The translations under genes and the position numbers were made by a program. Positions 1 through 9,387 of a DNA stretch of 64,000 nt are shown here, in pieces. The DNA lies in the NCBI RefSeq assembly GCF_004346865.1, contig NZ_SMGR01000001.1, positions 372,001 through 436,000 on the forward strand, written 5' to 3'. The notes beneath the pieces were generated by a model, which did no database searches, had not been told where the DNA came from, and was given only the letters and a program-made list of their open reading frames with translations. Within the stretch, counting starts at the first letter, position 1, and the number at the start of each line of letters is the position of its first letter. The stretch is from Shimia isoporae. GTDB lineage: Bacteria > Pseudomonadota > Alphaproteobacteria > Rhodobacterales > Rhodobacteraceae.

Positions 1-266
1 TATTTAATGCGAGACGGGTTGTAGATAACGCCCTTGATCCCCTTGACCATGTCGGTGGGGTTTGGATCGTTTTCGTATGGCTTGATCTCGGCAACTTTGC
101 CGCCTTTGACCAGCGCTTCGATTGCTCCCCAATGAGAACCGGTCAGACGCCAGGTGCCTGCGCTGCTTGTGGCGGCTTCAGCTGATTTTGTAAGCAGGCT
201 CGGTCCCAGCAACGACGACGCCGCGCTGGCTGCCAAACCTTTCAGAACTGTACGACGAGTTGTCAT
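1..266 (-). CDS. torA: TMAO reductase catalytic subunit TorA/DorA, N-terminal part (partial)
   Basis: The first 88 codons of a protein that runs off the left edge of the window. It opens with a twin-arginine signal (MTTRRTVLKGLAAS, then a hydrophobic stretch ending near SAEA), as expected of a periplasmic molybdopterin enzyme folded before export. The mature start (GTWRLTGSHWGAIEALVKGGKV) matches the N-terminus of TMAO/DMSO reductases of the TorA/DorA family. It lies 9 bases downstream of torC in the same direction, so the cytochrome and the reductase are almost certainly co-transcribed. The role is terminal reduction of trimethylamine N-oxide (possibly DMSO) with electrons from TorC. Only the start is visible, so the molybdenum ligand cannot be checked. 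Confidence 0.85.
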   Translation of the reverse strand, partial: MTTRRTVLKGLAASAASSLLGPSLLTKSAEAATSSAGTWRLTGSHWGAIEALVKGGKVAEIKPYENDPNPTDMVKGIKGVIYNPSRIK

Positions 267-275
267 AGCAATCTC

Positions 276-1460
276 CTAGTGCGAGTCGTTGAAGTCGGAC
301 GAGTGGTTCTGCAGATAACTCAAAACAAGCTCCTGCTCGACGGCGTCCATATTGGTGAAGCCGACCATTCCGTTGAATTGGGCTGGCCATGCATTGGCAG
401 TGAAGTGCTCGGGGTCGGGTTGCGCGTGGCAGGTGCTGCACGAGGATTGGTAGCTTTCACTTGCCACATTCCAGAGTTGCTCGACATCCGCCACAAACCC
501 ACTTGCCGGCGCCCAGAGCGAAGTTTTTACCTCAACCCAGTCCAGACCAGTGTTGTCGTCGTTTTGAGGTTCGCCCGCAGAGATCAGCTCCGCATTCTGA
601 GCGGTGTCGCGTTCCAGAACCGCGATGCGCATATTGCGACCAAAGTCAGCATATAGAACCCGCCCATAACCTTTGTCCTTGCGCCAGGCGGAAATATCGA
701 GCCGCACCTTGTCGCCCTGAACTTCAGCTACTTCGACGCGGGCGGCCATGCCAAGGTTTCCGGCGGGGGTGGTAAACTCAGAATCCTCGTATAGCTCGAC
801 AGGTTTGTAGGAGAAGTAGTCCTCTCCGGCGCTGAGGGAGCTTGCCGCGCGGCCGTCGAGGGTTGCTACCACAGGGCTGGTACCCTCGCCGCGTTCCGGC
901 AATTCGTGCGCAATACCTTTATGGCATTGGATACAGCCGGTGTTCAGCTCTGCAGCGGGTTTCATATAAAACTGCGCCTCGGCTGACATCTCATCCCAAT
1001 TCATGCTGTCGTAGTCGTGGCAGTTGCGGCACTCCAGCGAGTTGTTCGCTTCGAGGCGAGCCCATTCATGGCGTGCGAGTTCCTCGCGCTTTGCCAAAAA
1101 CTTCTCACGGGTGTTGATGGTGCCGAAAATGGCGCCCCAGACTTCTTTTGAGGCCTGCATTTTCCGAGCGATCTTGTTGGTCCATTCATGTGGAACGTGG
1201 CAGTCCGGGCAAGTGGCCCTTACGCCGGTCCGGTTTTCCCAATGGACGGTCTGTTGCAACTCGACATACACGTTGTCGCGCATTTCGTGGCAGCTGATGC
1301 AAAACTCTTCGGTGTTGGTGGCTTCGAGCGCGGTGTTGAAACCACCCCAGAACAGAATGCCGGTGATAAAGCCGCCGATCGACAGAACCCCAAGACTAAT
1401 TGTGGCTGGCGGACGCTTTAGAACCGTCCAGAAATTCTTGATTGCTTTCCAAATGCCCAT
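276..1460 (-). CDS. torC: Pentahaem c-type cytochrome TorC (NapC/NirT family)
   Basis: 394 residues. An N-terminal membrane anchor (about residues 15-42) is followed by four CxxCH motifs (CISCH, CPDCH, CRNCH, CIQCH) in a NapC/NirT domain. A fifth (CSTCH) lies near residue 345 in a separate C-terminal domain. Five haem sites and about 390 residues are the hallmark of TorC/DorC, which passes electrons from quinol to the periplasmic TMAO reductase. It sits between torE and torA on the same strand. A tetrahaem NapC would lack the C-terminal domain, so TorC is the better call. Confidence 0.92.
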   Translation of the reverse strand: MGIWKAIKNFWTVLKRPPATISLGVLSIGGFITGILFWGGFNTALEATNTEEFCISCHEMRDNVYVELQQTVHWENRTGVRATCPDCHVPHEWTNKIARKMQASKEVWGAIFGTINTREKFLAKREELARHEWARLEANNSLECRNCHDYDSMNWDEMSAEAQFYMKPAAELNTGCIQCHKGIAHELPERGEGTSPVVATLDGRAASSLSAGEDYFSYKPVELYEDSEFTTPAGNLGMAARVEVAEVQGDKVRLDISAWRKDKGYGRVLYADFGRNMRIAVLERDTAQNAELISAGEPQNDDNTGLDWVEVKTSLWAPASGFVADVEQLWNVASESYQSSCSTCHAQPDPEHFTANAWPAQFNGMVGFTNMDAVEQELVLSYLQNHSSDFNDSH

Positions 1461-1541
1461 AGCGTGGCTCCTGTGCGAAGAGGTCTCGCGTATTCAATGC
1501 TGCGCCCCGTCCGCGTGGGCGGACAGAAGGTGACAAAGTTG

Positions 1542-1715
1542 TCAGAATTTTACGGTTGGTGGCCCGTTGATTATGTGGCTGATCCAAACGACCAACCCCC
1601 ACGTACCCACAAAAGCAATCGCAAGCGCGGGAAGGATTACCAGCGTCAAAATTAGAAAAGTCGTCCACTCCCGCCGTCGAGAAGGGGCGGGCGTTTCGTC
1701 AGAACTTACATTCAT
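1542..1715 (-). CDS. torE: Small membrane protein TorE/NapE family
   Basis: 57 residues: a short polar N-terminus, then REWTTFLILTLVILPALAIA and one membrane helix continuing into GTWGLVVWISHIINGPP, the pattern of the NapE/TorE family. These single-span proteins precede napC- or torC-type cytochromes in nitrate and TMAO reductase operons; their role is not settled. The start is the ATG at 1715; a second ATG four bases on is out of frame. It lies about 80 bases upstream of torC on the same strand. The promoter should be in 1716-1894, where I see no site I can name with confidence. Confidence 0.75.
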   Translation of the reverse strand: MNVSSDETPAPSRRREWTTFLILTLVILPALAIAFVGTWGLVVWISHIINGPPTVKF

Positions 1716-1894
1716 TGCAAAGCCTCTGAGGATAAATCGGTTTCAATGAATGTAGTGTGCAAGGCGGTTTGCCTTTGCGTCAAGGGTTTGTTCCAACAGG
1801 CCCCTTCAACTTTTTTGTCTTTTTATCCCAAAGATTTGCCGGACGAATACGGAAAAGAGATCGCTTTTCTCGCAGCAAAAGTTGGCGCTTCGAG

Positions 1895-2911
1895 TTATAT
1901 GAGGGCGAGCCCCTGCGCGTCGAACATGTGCAACATCTCTTGTGGTGCCGACAGACCGAATGCATCGCCCGGGCGACAATCCGCGGTGCCGTTGACGCGC
2001 ACTGTGATTTGGCCAGCTTTTCCACAATTCAGTATCACGAACGTATCGGCGCCGAGGTATTCCAAAACATCAACAGTGCCTTGGACCAACCCTTCACCTG
2101 AAGGGACCAATTCGAGGTGTTCCGGTCTGATGCCGACCGAATCTGCACCTTCTGGCGCGGTTTTCAGGGCCACGGTTTCTGCGGGCATAACATTCATGCG
2201 CGGTGAACCGATGAATTGTGCCACGAACAAGTTTGCAGGCTTTTCGTAGAGCTCGCGGGGCGTGCCGACCTGTGCGATCTTGCCAAACTCGAGAACGACG
2301 ATGCGATCTGCAAGCGTCATGGCTTCGACTTGATCGTGTGTCACATAGATCATGGTCGCTTTGAGCGTTTGGTGCAGTTTCGCGATCTCATAACGCATTT
2401 CGACGCGCAGTGCCGCGTCCAGATTGGACAACGGTTCGTCAAACAGGAAGGCCGTGGGATCGCGTACAATAGAGCGCCCTATAGCGACCCGTTGGCGTTG
2501 ACCGCCGGAAAGGTCTTTGGGGCGGCGATCCAGATAGTCATCGAGCTTCAGAACGCGTGCTGCTTCGGCTACTTTTTCAGCAACTTCTTCTTTTGGAAGG
2601 CCGGCTGATTTCAAAGGAAAGCCAACATTGTCGCGCACGGACATATGTGGATATAGCGCGTAGGATTGAAACACCATGGCCAGTCCACGTTTGTTTGGAG
2701 GCTCTGCGGTTGCGTCCCGGTCACCGACCAAAATCTGGCCGCGTGAAGTTTCTTCAAGCCCTGCAATCATCCGCAGTAAAGTTGATTTTCCGCAACCCGA
2801 TGGCCCAACGAAGATCACGAATTCACCTTCCTCGATTTCGAGGTCGACACCTTTGATTACCTGGGCCTGCCCGAACCACTTTTCCACGTTCTTGAGTGTG
2901 ATGGATGCCAT
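1895..2911 (-). CDS. Sugar ABC transporter ATP-binding protein (MalK/UgpC type)
   Basis: 338 residues starting at [14 protein letters not shown]. It has Walker [11 protein letters not shown]-loop (FQSYALYPH), signature LSGGQRQRV, Walker [12 protein letters not shown] and H-loop VTHD, then a C-terminal regulatory TOBE-like region (from about residue 235) with the [10 protein letters not shown] motif of MalK/UgpC/MsmK ATPases. It is the last gene of a five-gene transport operon on the minus strand; its ATG overlaps the stop of the upstream hydrolase by one base (TAATG). It would energise the permease pair encoded at 4161-6610. Members of this family are often shared between several importers. 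Confidence 0.9.
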   Translation of the reverse strand: MASITLKNVEKWFGQAQVIKGVDLEIEEGEFVIFVGPSGCGKSTLLRMIAGLEETSRGQILVGDRDATAEPPNKRGLAMVFQSYALYPHMSVRDNVGFPLKSAGLPKEEVAEKVAEAARVLKLDDYLDRRPKDLSGGQRQRVAIGRSIVRDPTAFLFDEPLSNLDAALRVEMRYEIAKLHQTLKATMIYVTHDQVEAMTLADRIVVLEFGKIAQVGTPRELYEKPANLFVAQFIGSPRMNVMPAETVALKTAPEGADSVGIRPEHLELVPSGEGLVQGTVDVLEYLGADTFVILNCGKAGQITVRVNGTADCRPGDAFGLSAPQEMLHMFDAQGLALI

Positions 2912-4164
2912 TAGGCTGCTCCCTTGTCGTCTTGTCCGGCCCACGTCAACCAGATGGCGGCGGTCCAACTGAAGTCGTTTCCACCGCAAGGGGTCGCATC
3001 AAGTGGATCGAAATACTCATAAAAACCGTGCTTGCGGATCAAAGCGGCGGTCTCGTCTCGGAGCCGCTTTTCAAGATCCGCGCGACCTGCATCTTTCAGG
3101 CCAATTGCCATGAGCGCATTCATCACTGGCCAACTTGGTCCACGCCAATATTTACGCGGGTTAAAGGATGGTGTCTCGGGATCGGCTGAGGGAATCCCGT
3201 AGGTCACGGCATTCCAAGCGCGCATGAGTTGCGTGTCGAGTTCGGGTCGCCCAGCGTTGGCCAAATACGCCAAAAACGCGCCGGACCCCAAAATGCCCGC
3301 GAATTCACCTGTACGGAGATTGCGGGCATCGTAGGCCTGCAAATTCGGATTCCAGATGCCGGACACAGACGAGCGGAGATTGTTGGCCCACGTTTGGACT
3401 TCGGAGGTGTCTTCTCCGAGCGCTTCGCCGAGCACGATCAGATCCTCGTGGGCTCTAAGGAGAATGAAAGTAATACCTGGGTCAGCCATCAGGAAAGGCC
3501 CTTCCGAGACTATTTGCTCCTGATCCCAATCCACCGAAACCCCGAACTGCACCATGGCGATGTATTTGTCATAGTCTGCCTTGGTCGGACGCATTGAGGT
3601 ATCCACATGCCCGGTGTCGCGGCGCGTGTAGTCGCCAACGTTGCTTCCGTCCACGTCAGCCATCCCGATATCCCAGTCAGGGCAATTGTCGCGACCGCTT
3701 TCCCAAGGGTGGATGATTGCGGCGGGGCCGTGCGTGCATCGAACCTCCTGCCACCAACGATGCCAAGAGAGGAGTTTTGAGTAGAGCGCCTTGAGGCGGT
3801 CATGGCCCTTCTCCTTATCCTGTTCCCAGACCAACCGAGCCATGGTGGCCGCAACAGGAGGTTGAGAAATTCCGGATGTTTCCGGGGACTGTCCGGTTGC
3901 CCAAACATCGGGGCCAGGAAAATACCCAGGATCGGATTGGTGAAAAATGATGTGCGGGACCATGCCGCTGTTCCACTGGCTGGCAAACAGCGTATCTAGT
4001 TCGTCCCACGCCCGTGGGATGTCAAAAGTGGCCAGTCCCCAGGCGACGAAAGCGCTGTCCCAATTCCACTGGTATGGATAGAGGCCGTGCGTTGGGAGCG
4101 TGTAACCGCCCTTGTCATTCATGCGCAGTATCCGGCGCGCTTGATCATCGAGAGTCATGGTCAT
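2911..4164 (-). CDS. GH63-family glycoside hydrolase, mannosylglycerate/glucosylglycerate hydrolase-like
   Basis: 417 residues with no signal peptide, so cytoplasmic. An (alpha/alpha)6-barrel of the GH63/trehalase-like group is indicated by [17 protein letters not shown] near residue 30, [15 protein letters not shown] in the middle and [13 protein letters not shown] and [11 protein letters not shown] toward the end. The size (about 415-450) and the YPYQW-WDSAF block resemble bacterial mannosylglycerate hydrolases, which also cleave glucosylglycerate, rather than larger GH63 glucosidases. It lies inside an ABC sugar importer operon (ATGA overlap with the permease upstream), implying that the imported solute is hydrolysed inside the cell. 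Other alpha-glucosides remain possible; the substrate is inferred. Confidence 0.7.
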   Translation of the reverse strand: MTMTLDDQARRILRMNDKGGYTLPTHGLYPYQWNWDSAFVAWGLATFDIPRAWDELDTLFASQWNSGMVPHIIFHQSDPGYFPGPDVWATGQSPETSGISQPPVAATMARLVWEQDKEKGHDRLKALYSKLLSWHRWWQEVRCTHGPAAIIHPWESGRDNCPDWDIGMADVDGSNVGDYTRRDTGHVDTSMRPTKADYDKYIAMVQFGVSVDWDQEQIVSEGPFLMADPGITFILLRAHEDLIVLGEALGEDTSEVQTWANNLRSSVSGIWNPNLQAYDARNLRTGEFAGILGSGAFLAYLANAGRPELDTQLMRAWNAVTYGIPSADPETPSFNPRKYWRGPSWPVMNALMAIGLKDAGRADLEKRLRDETAALIRKHGFYEYFDPLDATPCGGNDFSWTAAIWLTWAGQDDKGAA

Positions 4165-5369
4165 CCTTTGACTGACCCTGCGGTCAGTCCCTTTGTCATG
4201 AAGCGTTCCAGACCGAGGAACAGGGCCATGATCGGCACTGTCGCGATCACGGAGCCGGCCATAAGATGCTGGCGGGGGATTTCAGAGGAGTTCAGCGAGG
4301 CGATGCCGCGCGTGAGTGTAAATTTGGAAGGGTCGTCCAGAAGCATGAACGCCAGAAGGAATTCATTCCAGGCGATCATGAAGACGTAAAGCGAGACAGA
4401 GGCCAGGGCAGGTAAGGAAAGCGGTAAAGTGATTTTCCAGATCACGGCAAGGCGGGAGAGGCCATCCATCAAACCTGCCTCTTCGATTTCGGACGGCAGG
4501 CCGCGGAAGTAGCCTTGCAGCATATAAAGCGCGACAGGGATGGTGGTGACGGGATAGATCATCACGATGCCCCAAAAGGAATTGCGCAAGCCCGTCATCG
4601 AAAAGGCGATGTAGATTGGAAGAGCAAGAACGATCATCGGCACCATGTAAATCAGCAGGATCGAGCGCGAGAAGGCGGCTTGGCCCCTAAACCGCAGGCG
4701 CGCGACAGCGTAAGCACCAGGGATCGCAAAGGCCAGCGTGATAAAGACCGTGAGCACCGAGATGAAGAAGGAATTCATAAGGTAGGTGTCAAAGTTGAAT
4801 TGCGTGAAAAGTTCCTCATAGGAGCGCAGCAGGTCGGTGCCTTTGGAGAGGTCGACAGAAAAATCCAGCGGGTTCTGCATCAACTCGGCCTGATTTTTCA
4901 GGCTGGTCATGAGCATGACGTAGAAGGGGATCAGCACGATGGCGGTAAAGAAGATGTATCCAAAACCGGTCAGGAAGCGGATCACGGCATGTTCGAATTC
5001 GTGGCGGGTGAGTTGGCCGGGGGCGATTTCTTCGAGGATTTTGGTGAGAGAAACAACAAAGATAGCTGCAAGCGTCAGAGTGCCAATTGTGCTGGCGGCG
5101 GGCGTCGTGTCTTCTCCGAACTGCAGTGCCCCCCAACCATAAAGACCGCTGGTTAAGAGCCAGCTTGCCATGAGGATCTGCATGGTGCGGACACGGTTTT
5201 TGTGGATCAATGCCATGCCAACCAAGCCCCCCCAAAGCAAGCTGAAGGAAAGGCTCGGCCGGAAGGCATCGCCGGTGGCAAAGGACATGGTCACGGCAAC
5301 CGTCACCGACAGAACCACCATCCAGAGCGCGCCGAGAACAGCGGCGGTGAGATATCCACGGCGCATCAC
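4161..5369 (-). CDS. Sugar ABC transporter permease (MalG type) with extra N-terminal membrane segments
   Basis: 402 residues. The C-terminal two thirds is a usual MalG-like permease (binding-protein-dependent transport inner membrane domain; EEAGLMDGLSRLAVIWKITLPLS is the EAA loop contacting the ATPase). The first roughly 125 residues are an addition: four hydrophobic stretches precede the core helix FGYIFFTAIVLIPFYVMLM, whereas MalG-type proteins are normally about 275-300 residues. It overlaps the first permease by four bases and the hydrolase by four bases. It forms the membrane channel with the product of 5366-6610. Confidence 0.88.
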   Translation of the reverse strand: MMRRGYLTAAVLGALWMVVLSVTVAVTMSFATGDAFRPSLSFSLLWGGLVGMALIHKNRVRTMQILMASWLLTSGLYGWGALQFGEDTTPAASTIGTLTLAAIFVVSLTKILEEIAPGQLTRHEFEHAVIRFLTGFGYIFFTAIVLIPFYVMLMTSLKNQAELMQNPLDFSVDLSKGTDLLRSYEELFTQFNFDTYLMNSFFISVLTVFITLAFAIPGAYAVARLRFRGQAAFSRSILLIYMVPMIVLALPIYIAFSMTGLRNSFWGIVMIYPVTTIPVALYMLQGYFRGLPSEIEEAGLMDGLSRLAVIWKITLPLSLPALASVSLYVFMIAWNEFLLAFMLLDDPSKFTLTRGIASLNSSEIPRQHLMAGSVIATVPIMALFLGLERFMTKGLTAGSVKG

Positions 5370-6610
5370 AGGCCCTCCTCGCGGCTGATATATTTCAGGA
5401 AGAAGATCGAGAAGGTTAGCAGGCAGGCAAAGATCACCACGGCGACCGCCGCGCCTGCGCCGATGTTGGAAATGGCAAAGGCCTGCTCATAGACGTTCAC
5501 CGTCAATGTGCGCGTGCCCGCGTTGCCGCCGGTCAGCAGGAAGATGTCGTCGAATTTGTTGAAGGTCCAAATGAAGCGCAGCAGGAAGAGCACGCTTAGA
5601 ATGCCCAAAAGTTGCGGCACGCTGAGATACCAGAATTGCTGAAAGGGGGATGCGCCGTCGATATCGGCGGCCTCATACATATCGCTATCGATGCTCTGCA
5701 TGCGTGCGAGGATGAAGAGGAACGACAGCGGGAAATAGCGCCAGATTTCAAAGACGGTGACCATGATCAGAGCCAGCGGTCGTTCGCCGAAGAAGTTGAT
5801 GGATTCCTGCGTCACGCCCATTTGCACCAAAAGCGCGTTGGCGGAACCGGAGAAGGGATCAAACAGGATCAGCCAGGCAAAGGCCACGGCGATCACGGGC
5901 GCAACATAAGGGAAGAGATAAAGCCCGCGCAGGATGCCTTGGCCTCTGAAGGATTTGTTCAGTAGAAGCGCTGCGAACAGGCCCACAACCAGCGCGCCGA
6001 TGGTGCCGAAGACGGTATAAAACAGTGTGATCCACAGGACCTCAAAGAACTCTTCACCACTGAAGATGCGGGCGAAGTTGTCGAGCGTAAATGTGCTATT
6101 GGTCAGAATATTCGATGCTTGGCCAGTTGTTATCGCTGCGCTGTCCTGTGGTCGGATTGCGTTGTCTATAAAAACTTGATCGACTGTTACGGGAATTTTG
6201 ATTTGTTCTCGCGCACCGGGTTCCCAATCGCCGAGATCACAGGTCAGGGCACGTCCTGAAAGGGTGCAGCGCTCATCCAGTTCAATTACCTTCAGACCAT
6301 CTGGCATTACGTCCGCGAAGGTTACCCCGTTTATGGGCTGTTCCTGCGATGAATTTCTGAGCCGGTAGCGCAGGGTGGCTTCGCCTCCAGCGACGTCCTT
6401 GTCACCACGAATGTCCTCGCGCAGAACCACCTCTGGTGGTCGCAAATCGGCAAGTTTTACCGGTTTGAAAGAAATCCAGAAGATCGCCAAAAGCGGCAGG
6501 AGCACCACCAAAGCCACAGCCGTGATGGTGGGCAACAACAAGCCCCAGGCCAACCGGGCTTCACGCCGGGCCAGAGGGCCGGTGCCAACAGGGGGATGGG
6601 ACTGTGCCAT
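5366..6610 (-). CDS. Sugar ABC transporter permease (MalF type) with inserted DUF11/Ig-like periplasmic domain
   Basis: 414 residues. After the first membrane helix (about residues 22-47) there is an insertion of about 110 residues (60-170), then the remaining five helices and the EAA loop (YEAADIDGASPFQQFWYLSVPQ). The insert looks like a DUF11 conserved-repeat beta-sandwich: RLRNSS, FADVMPDGLKV, and ERCTLSGRALTCDLGDWEPG with two cysteines (115 and 124) that could pair in the periplasm. It falls between the first and second core helices, the same place as the large P2 loop of MalF. It follows the binding-protein gene by about 70 bases. Confidence 0.88.
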   Translation of the reverse strand: MAQSHPPVGTGPLARREARLAWGLLLPTITAVALVVLLPLLAIFWISFKPVKLADLRPPEVVLREDIRGDKDVAGGEATLRYRLRNSSQEQPINGVTFADVMPDGLKVIELDERCTLSGRALTCDLGDWEPGAREQIKIPVTVDQVFIDNAIRPQDSAAITTGQASNILTNSTFTLDNFARIFSGEEFFEVLWITLFYTVFGTIGALVVGLFAALLLNKSFRGQGILRGLYLFPYVAPVIAVAFAWLILFDPFSGSANALLVQMGVTQESINFFGERPLALIMVTVFEIWRYFPLSFLFILARMQSIDSDMYEAADIDGASPFQQFWYLSVPQLLGILSVLFLLRFIWTFNKFDDIFLLTGGNAGTRTLTVNVYEQAFAISNIGAGAAVAVVIFACLLTFSIFFLKYISREEGL

Positions 6611-6682
6611 TAAAGGTGTCCTAATGCAGCGGAGAATTGACCGGGGCGCCCACTCACGAACGCCCCAGTCCGGGGAGTGACC

Positions 6683-8035
6683 TTACTCGATCGCCGCGAT
6701 CGCCGCGTTGAGTTCAGCTACGGTGGCCGCAGCCTCCCGTTCGCCATCAATATATTCGCGTACCAAGCGATTGATGACTTGGCTGTTGATGATCTTGGAG
6801 GCAGCAGAAAGTTGACCGTCTGCAACGCCCCAGCGCTGGGCGACGTCCAGGCCGCCAACGATTTCGGCAATCATCTCTGCTTCATAAAGATCACCAAGCG
6901 GCGCCTTGCGGTCGACTCCAACGTCCAGCGTTGCCCAAAGGTCCGCGAATTGCGTTGGATTATCGGATGTACCTCGGCGCACAGGGAATTTGCCTTCCGG
7001 CGCGATCGCTAGCGTGGAGCCGTAACCTTCGCCCATAGAATACTGTACGAATTCCATCGCAGCATCTGTGGAGGCATCAGAAGTGATGCCGAAATAGCGG
7101 ATGTCACCCCATGCTGCCCCATCCGGGTTGGACGGTCCCGCGAAGTTGGTCACAATGCCGGTCGCTTTGGCCAGATCTTTGGTCATTGGGTCGTCGTTGA
7201 TGGTGGGTGGAGCGCTGTCGCGCAAGCCCGCCAGTTCATCAAGGATAAACGGGGACCAAATAATCATTGCAGCGTTGCCGCTGAAATAAAGCGTGCGTGA
7301 CTGATCCCAGTACAGATCACCCGGAGGGGACGCTTCGGCAATCGCCTTGTAGAAATCCAGAACTTCAATCGTCGCGGCTTCGTCCAGTGCTTGCACTCCG
7401 TCTGGGCCGACAGGAGACACGCCGTTAGCAAGGAACACATGTTCCAGAACCTGGCTCATGAAGTTTTCGTCGATCTTGGTTGCGGCCACAAAGCCATACA
7501 TCTCCGGCGGGCTGTGAAGCGCTTCGACCGCGGCCAATACGTTTGCGTAGCTGTTTGGTGGCTCTAGACCTTTTTCTGCAAACAGGTCAGCACGATAAAC
7601 AAGCATTTGCGTCCAGCCATCCACGGGCACAGAGGCAAAGCCGCCGTCGACCGCAGCCATGTTCAGAGCACCTGGTGCAAATGTTGCCTGACCCAGCGCT
7701 TCGACGACATCGGAAGCGGCGTCAATATCGAGAATACCCGCTTCTGCCCAAGGAGCCGCGTATTGAAGAGTGTGGTAAATCACATCTGGCAGATCTCCAG
7801 CCGCAAAGGCAGCAGTGGCACGGGTGCCCAGATCATTTTCGGATACAGGAATAACCTCAACACTGTGCCCGGTCTTCGCGGCAAAGTCTGCTGCCATGGC
7901 TTCCTGACGCGCAAGGCGCTCTGGTTGTTCTTCGGTTGTCCAGAACCGAAGTTCCTCGGCCGCCAAAGCGGACGCGGACAGCGTGAGGGCCAAAGCCGCC
8001 CCGCTGCGCATTAACGCTTTCATTGATAGTTTCAT
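6683..8035 (-). CDS. Extracellular solute-binding protein, family 1 (sugar ABC transporter)
   Basis: 450 residues. I chose the ATG at 8035 because a strong GGGAGGA site precedes it and a signal peptide follows (MKLSMKALMRSGAALALTLSASALAAEE). The mature protein begins LRFWTTEEQPERLARQEAMAADFAAKTG, the usual start of family 1 sugar-binding proteins. It is the second gene of the LacI-led minus-strand operon and feeds the two permeases. Given the GH63 enzyme downstream, a glycosylglycerate or another small alpha-glucoside is the likely ligand. The reading frame extends upstream into lacI but those codons belong to the regulator region. Confidence 0.9.
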   Translation of the reverse strand: MKLSMKALMRSGAALALTLSASALAAEELRFWTTEEQPERLARQEAMAADFAAKTGHSVEVIPVSENDLGTRATAAFAAGDLPDVIYHTLQYAAPWAEAGILDIDAASDVVEALGQATFAPGALNMAAVDGGFASVPVDGWTQMLVYRADLFAEKGLEPPNSYANVLAAVEALHSPPEMYGFVAATKIDENFMSQVLEHVFLANGVSPVGPDGVQALDEAATIEVLDFYKAIAEASPPGDLYWDQSRTLYFSGNAAMIIWSPFILDELAGLRDSAPPTINDDPMTKDLAKATGIVTNFAGPSNPDGAAWGDIRYFGITSDASTDAAMEFVQYSMGEGYGSTLAIAPEGKFPVRRGTSDNPTQFADLWATLDVGVDRKAPLGDLYEAEMIAEIVGGLDVAQRWGVADGQLSAASKIINSQVINRLVREYIDGEREAAATVAELNAAIAAIE

Positions 8036-8066
8036 TGTCTTCCTCCCGTTTTGAACGTTTTGTTCT

Positions 8067-9134
8067 TCAATTGTGATTTGGGACCGGTCCGGTTGAGCCT
8101 CGGTCAAGAAATGTCGCGCCGGCGGTTTTTCGCAGTGTTTCGGGCGCCTCGCCGGACAAACGCCTGATAAGAAGAGTGGCCAGTTCGACACCGGCTTGAC
8201 GGCTGTCGACCGCGAACGTGGTCAGAGGAGGTTGGGCATGGCTGCCGTCTTCGATGCCGTCATATCCTGTGACTGAAAGGTCGTGACCAATGACCAAGCC
8301 GCGATCTGTGGCCGCGCGGTAGACACCTAGCGCCACATGGTCGACAGCGCAGACAATGGCGGTAGGCGGGTTTGCTGCGTCGAGTAGACGGGCAGCCGCT
8401 GCGTCGCCGTCCCGGCGGGTCACGGAGTCGCCCGCGACCAATTTGGGGTCAATTTCCAACCCGGCGGCAGCCATGCCGGCAAGGAAGCCTTCACGGCGTA
8501 GTTGGGCGTACGTGTAGATTTCACCGCCGTTTATGAAGCCAATTCGGCGATGCCCAAGTTCTGCCAAATGAAGTACGGCATCACGCATCGCATCCTCGCC
8601 GCGGATGTCAAACCAGCAACATCCGGTAGGATCAGCCTGACGCCCGAAAAGTACAAATGGCACCTCGGTGTCCCGTAGAAGGCGAACACGAGGGTCTTTC
8701 ACCATCGCACGAGGGAGGATAAAGCCGTCCGCCTTGCCGTCGCGCCAAAGGTTTTGAAACACTTCACTCAGATGTGTGTCGTTGTCGGCCGCCGCAACCG
8801 TTAGCGTGTATCCTTTGGTGCTGGCTCCAGCTGAAAGCCCAGCAAGAAACTCCGCAAGGAACGGGCGTTGTGCGTCATGGTCTGACAGCTGAAGCACTAG
8901 GCCCAAGGAACGGGTTTGACCTGTTTTGATGGCCTGCGCATGGCTCAGAGGCTGGTAGTTCATTTGCTCTGCGGCGCGTTGAACCCGCAGACGAGTGGAC
9001 TCTGAAATGTCGGGATACCCGTTCATGGCACGGGAAACGGTTGACTTGGTCATGCCAAGCGCATCCGCGACGTCGCTGATCGTGACGCGCGAAGCCCGGC
9101 CTTTCTTTGGCAGCAGCGTAGTGTGACTGGCCAT
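8067..9134 (-). CDS. LacI-family transcriptional regulator
   Basis: 355 residues. The N-terminal helix-turn-helix is textbook LacI (VTISDVADALGMTKSTVSRAMNGYPDISESTRLRV, about residues 17-50), followed by the hinge (MNYQP) and a periplasmic-binding-protein-like effector domain. A GGGAGGA ribosome site lies just before the start. It is the first gene of the transport operon (31 bases before the binding protein), so it probably controls its own synthesis through the palindrome at 9166-9181. The effector is likely the imported sugar or a breakdown product. Confidence 0.92.
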   Translation of the reverse strand: MASHTTLLPKKGRASRVTISDVADALGMTKSTVSRAMNGYPDISESTRLRVQRAAEQMNYQPLSHAQAIKTGQTRSLGLVLQLSDHDAQRPFLAEFLAGLSAGASTKGYTLTVAAADNDTHLSEVFQNLWRDGKADGFILPRAMVKDPRVRLLRDTEVPFVLFGRQADPTGCCWFDIRGEDAMRDAVLHLAELGHRRIGFINGGEIYTYAQLRREGFLAGMAAAGLEIDPKLVAGDSVTRRDGDAAAARLLDAANPPTAIVCAVDHVALGVYRAATDRGLVIGHDLSVTGYDGIEDGSHAQPPLTTFAVDSRQAGVELATLLIRRLSGEAPETLRKTAGATFLDRGSTGPVPNHN

Positions 9135-9165
9135 TGTTCCTCCCTAGTAGAATCAAGGCTGGCTA

Positions 9166-9181
9166 CCGAAACCGGTTTCGG
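9166..9181. promoter_or_regulatory. Perfect LacI-type operator palindrome
   Basis: CCGAAACCGGTTTCGG is a perfect 16-base palindrome with the central CG typical of LacI/GalR-family operators. It lies 32 bases upstream of the lacI-like start codon, in the gap between that operon and the divergent DeoR gene. The simplest reading is the autoregulatory site controlling the whole minus-strand operon; an effect on the DeoR gene is also possible. Confidence 0.8.
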
Positions 9182-9387
9182 CAAGGGTTTTTCCGAATTT
9201 CCGCTTAAGTTGGAGAGGGCCTTGATTAAAAGACGAGTTTCGGTTGCGGGCAAACCAGCGACCCCCATCGAGGATACGACACTGAAGACATGGTACGCCG
9301 AAATGAACGCTTCTCGGTACGAAACGCATTCAAATCTTGCGATTTGCTTTCGTTTGAGAGAAAAAAGGAAAGCTTTAGGAGGGGGAT

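Noticed and set aside
1716..1894. Terminator for the LacI-led operon or TorR box before torE
   Set aside because: Only a weak AAAAG/CTTTT stem and a lone TTGACG were seen; not enough to call either.
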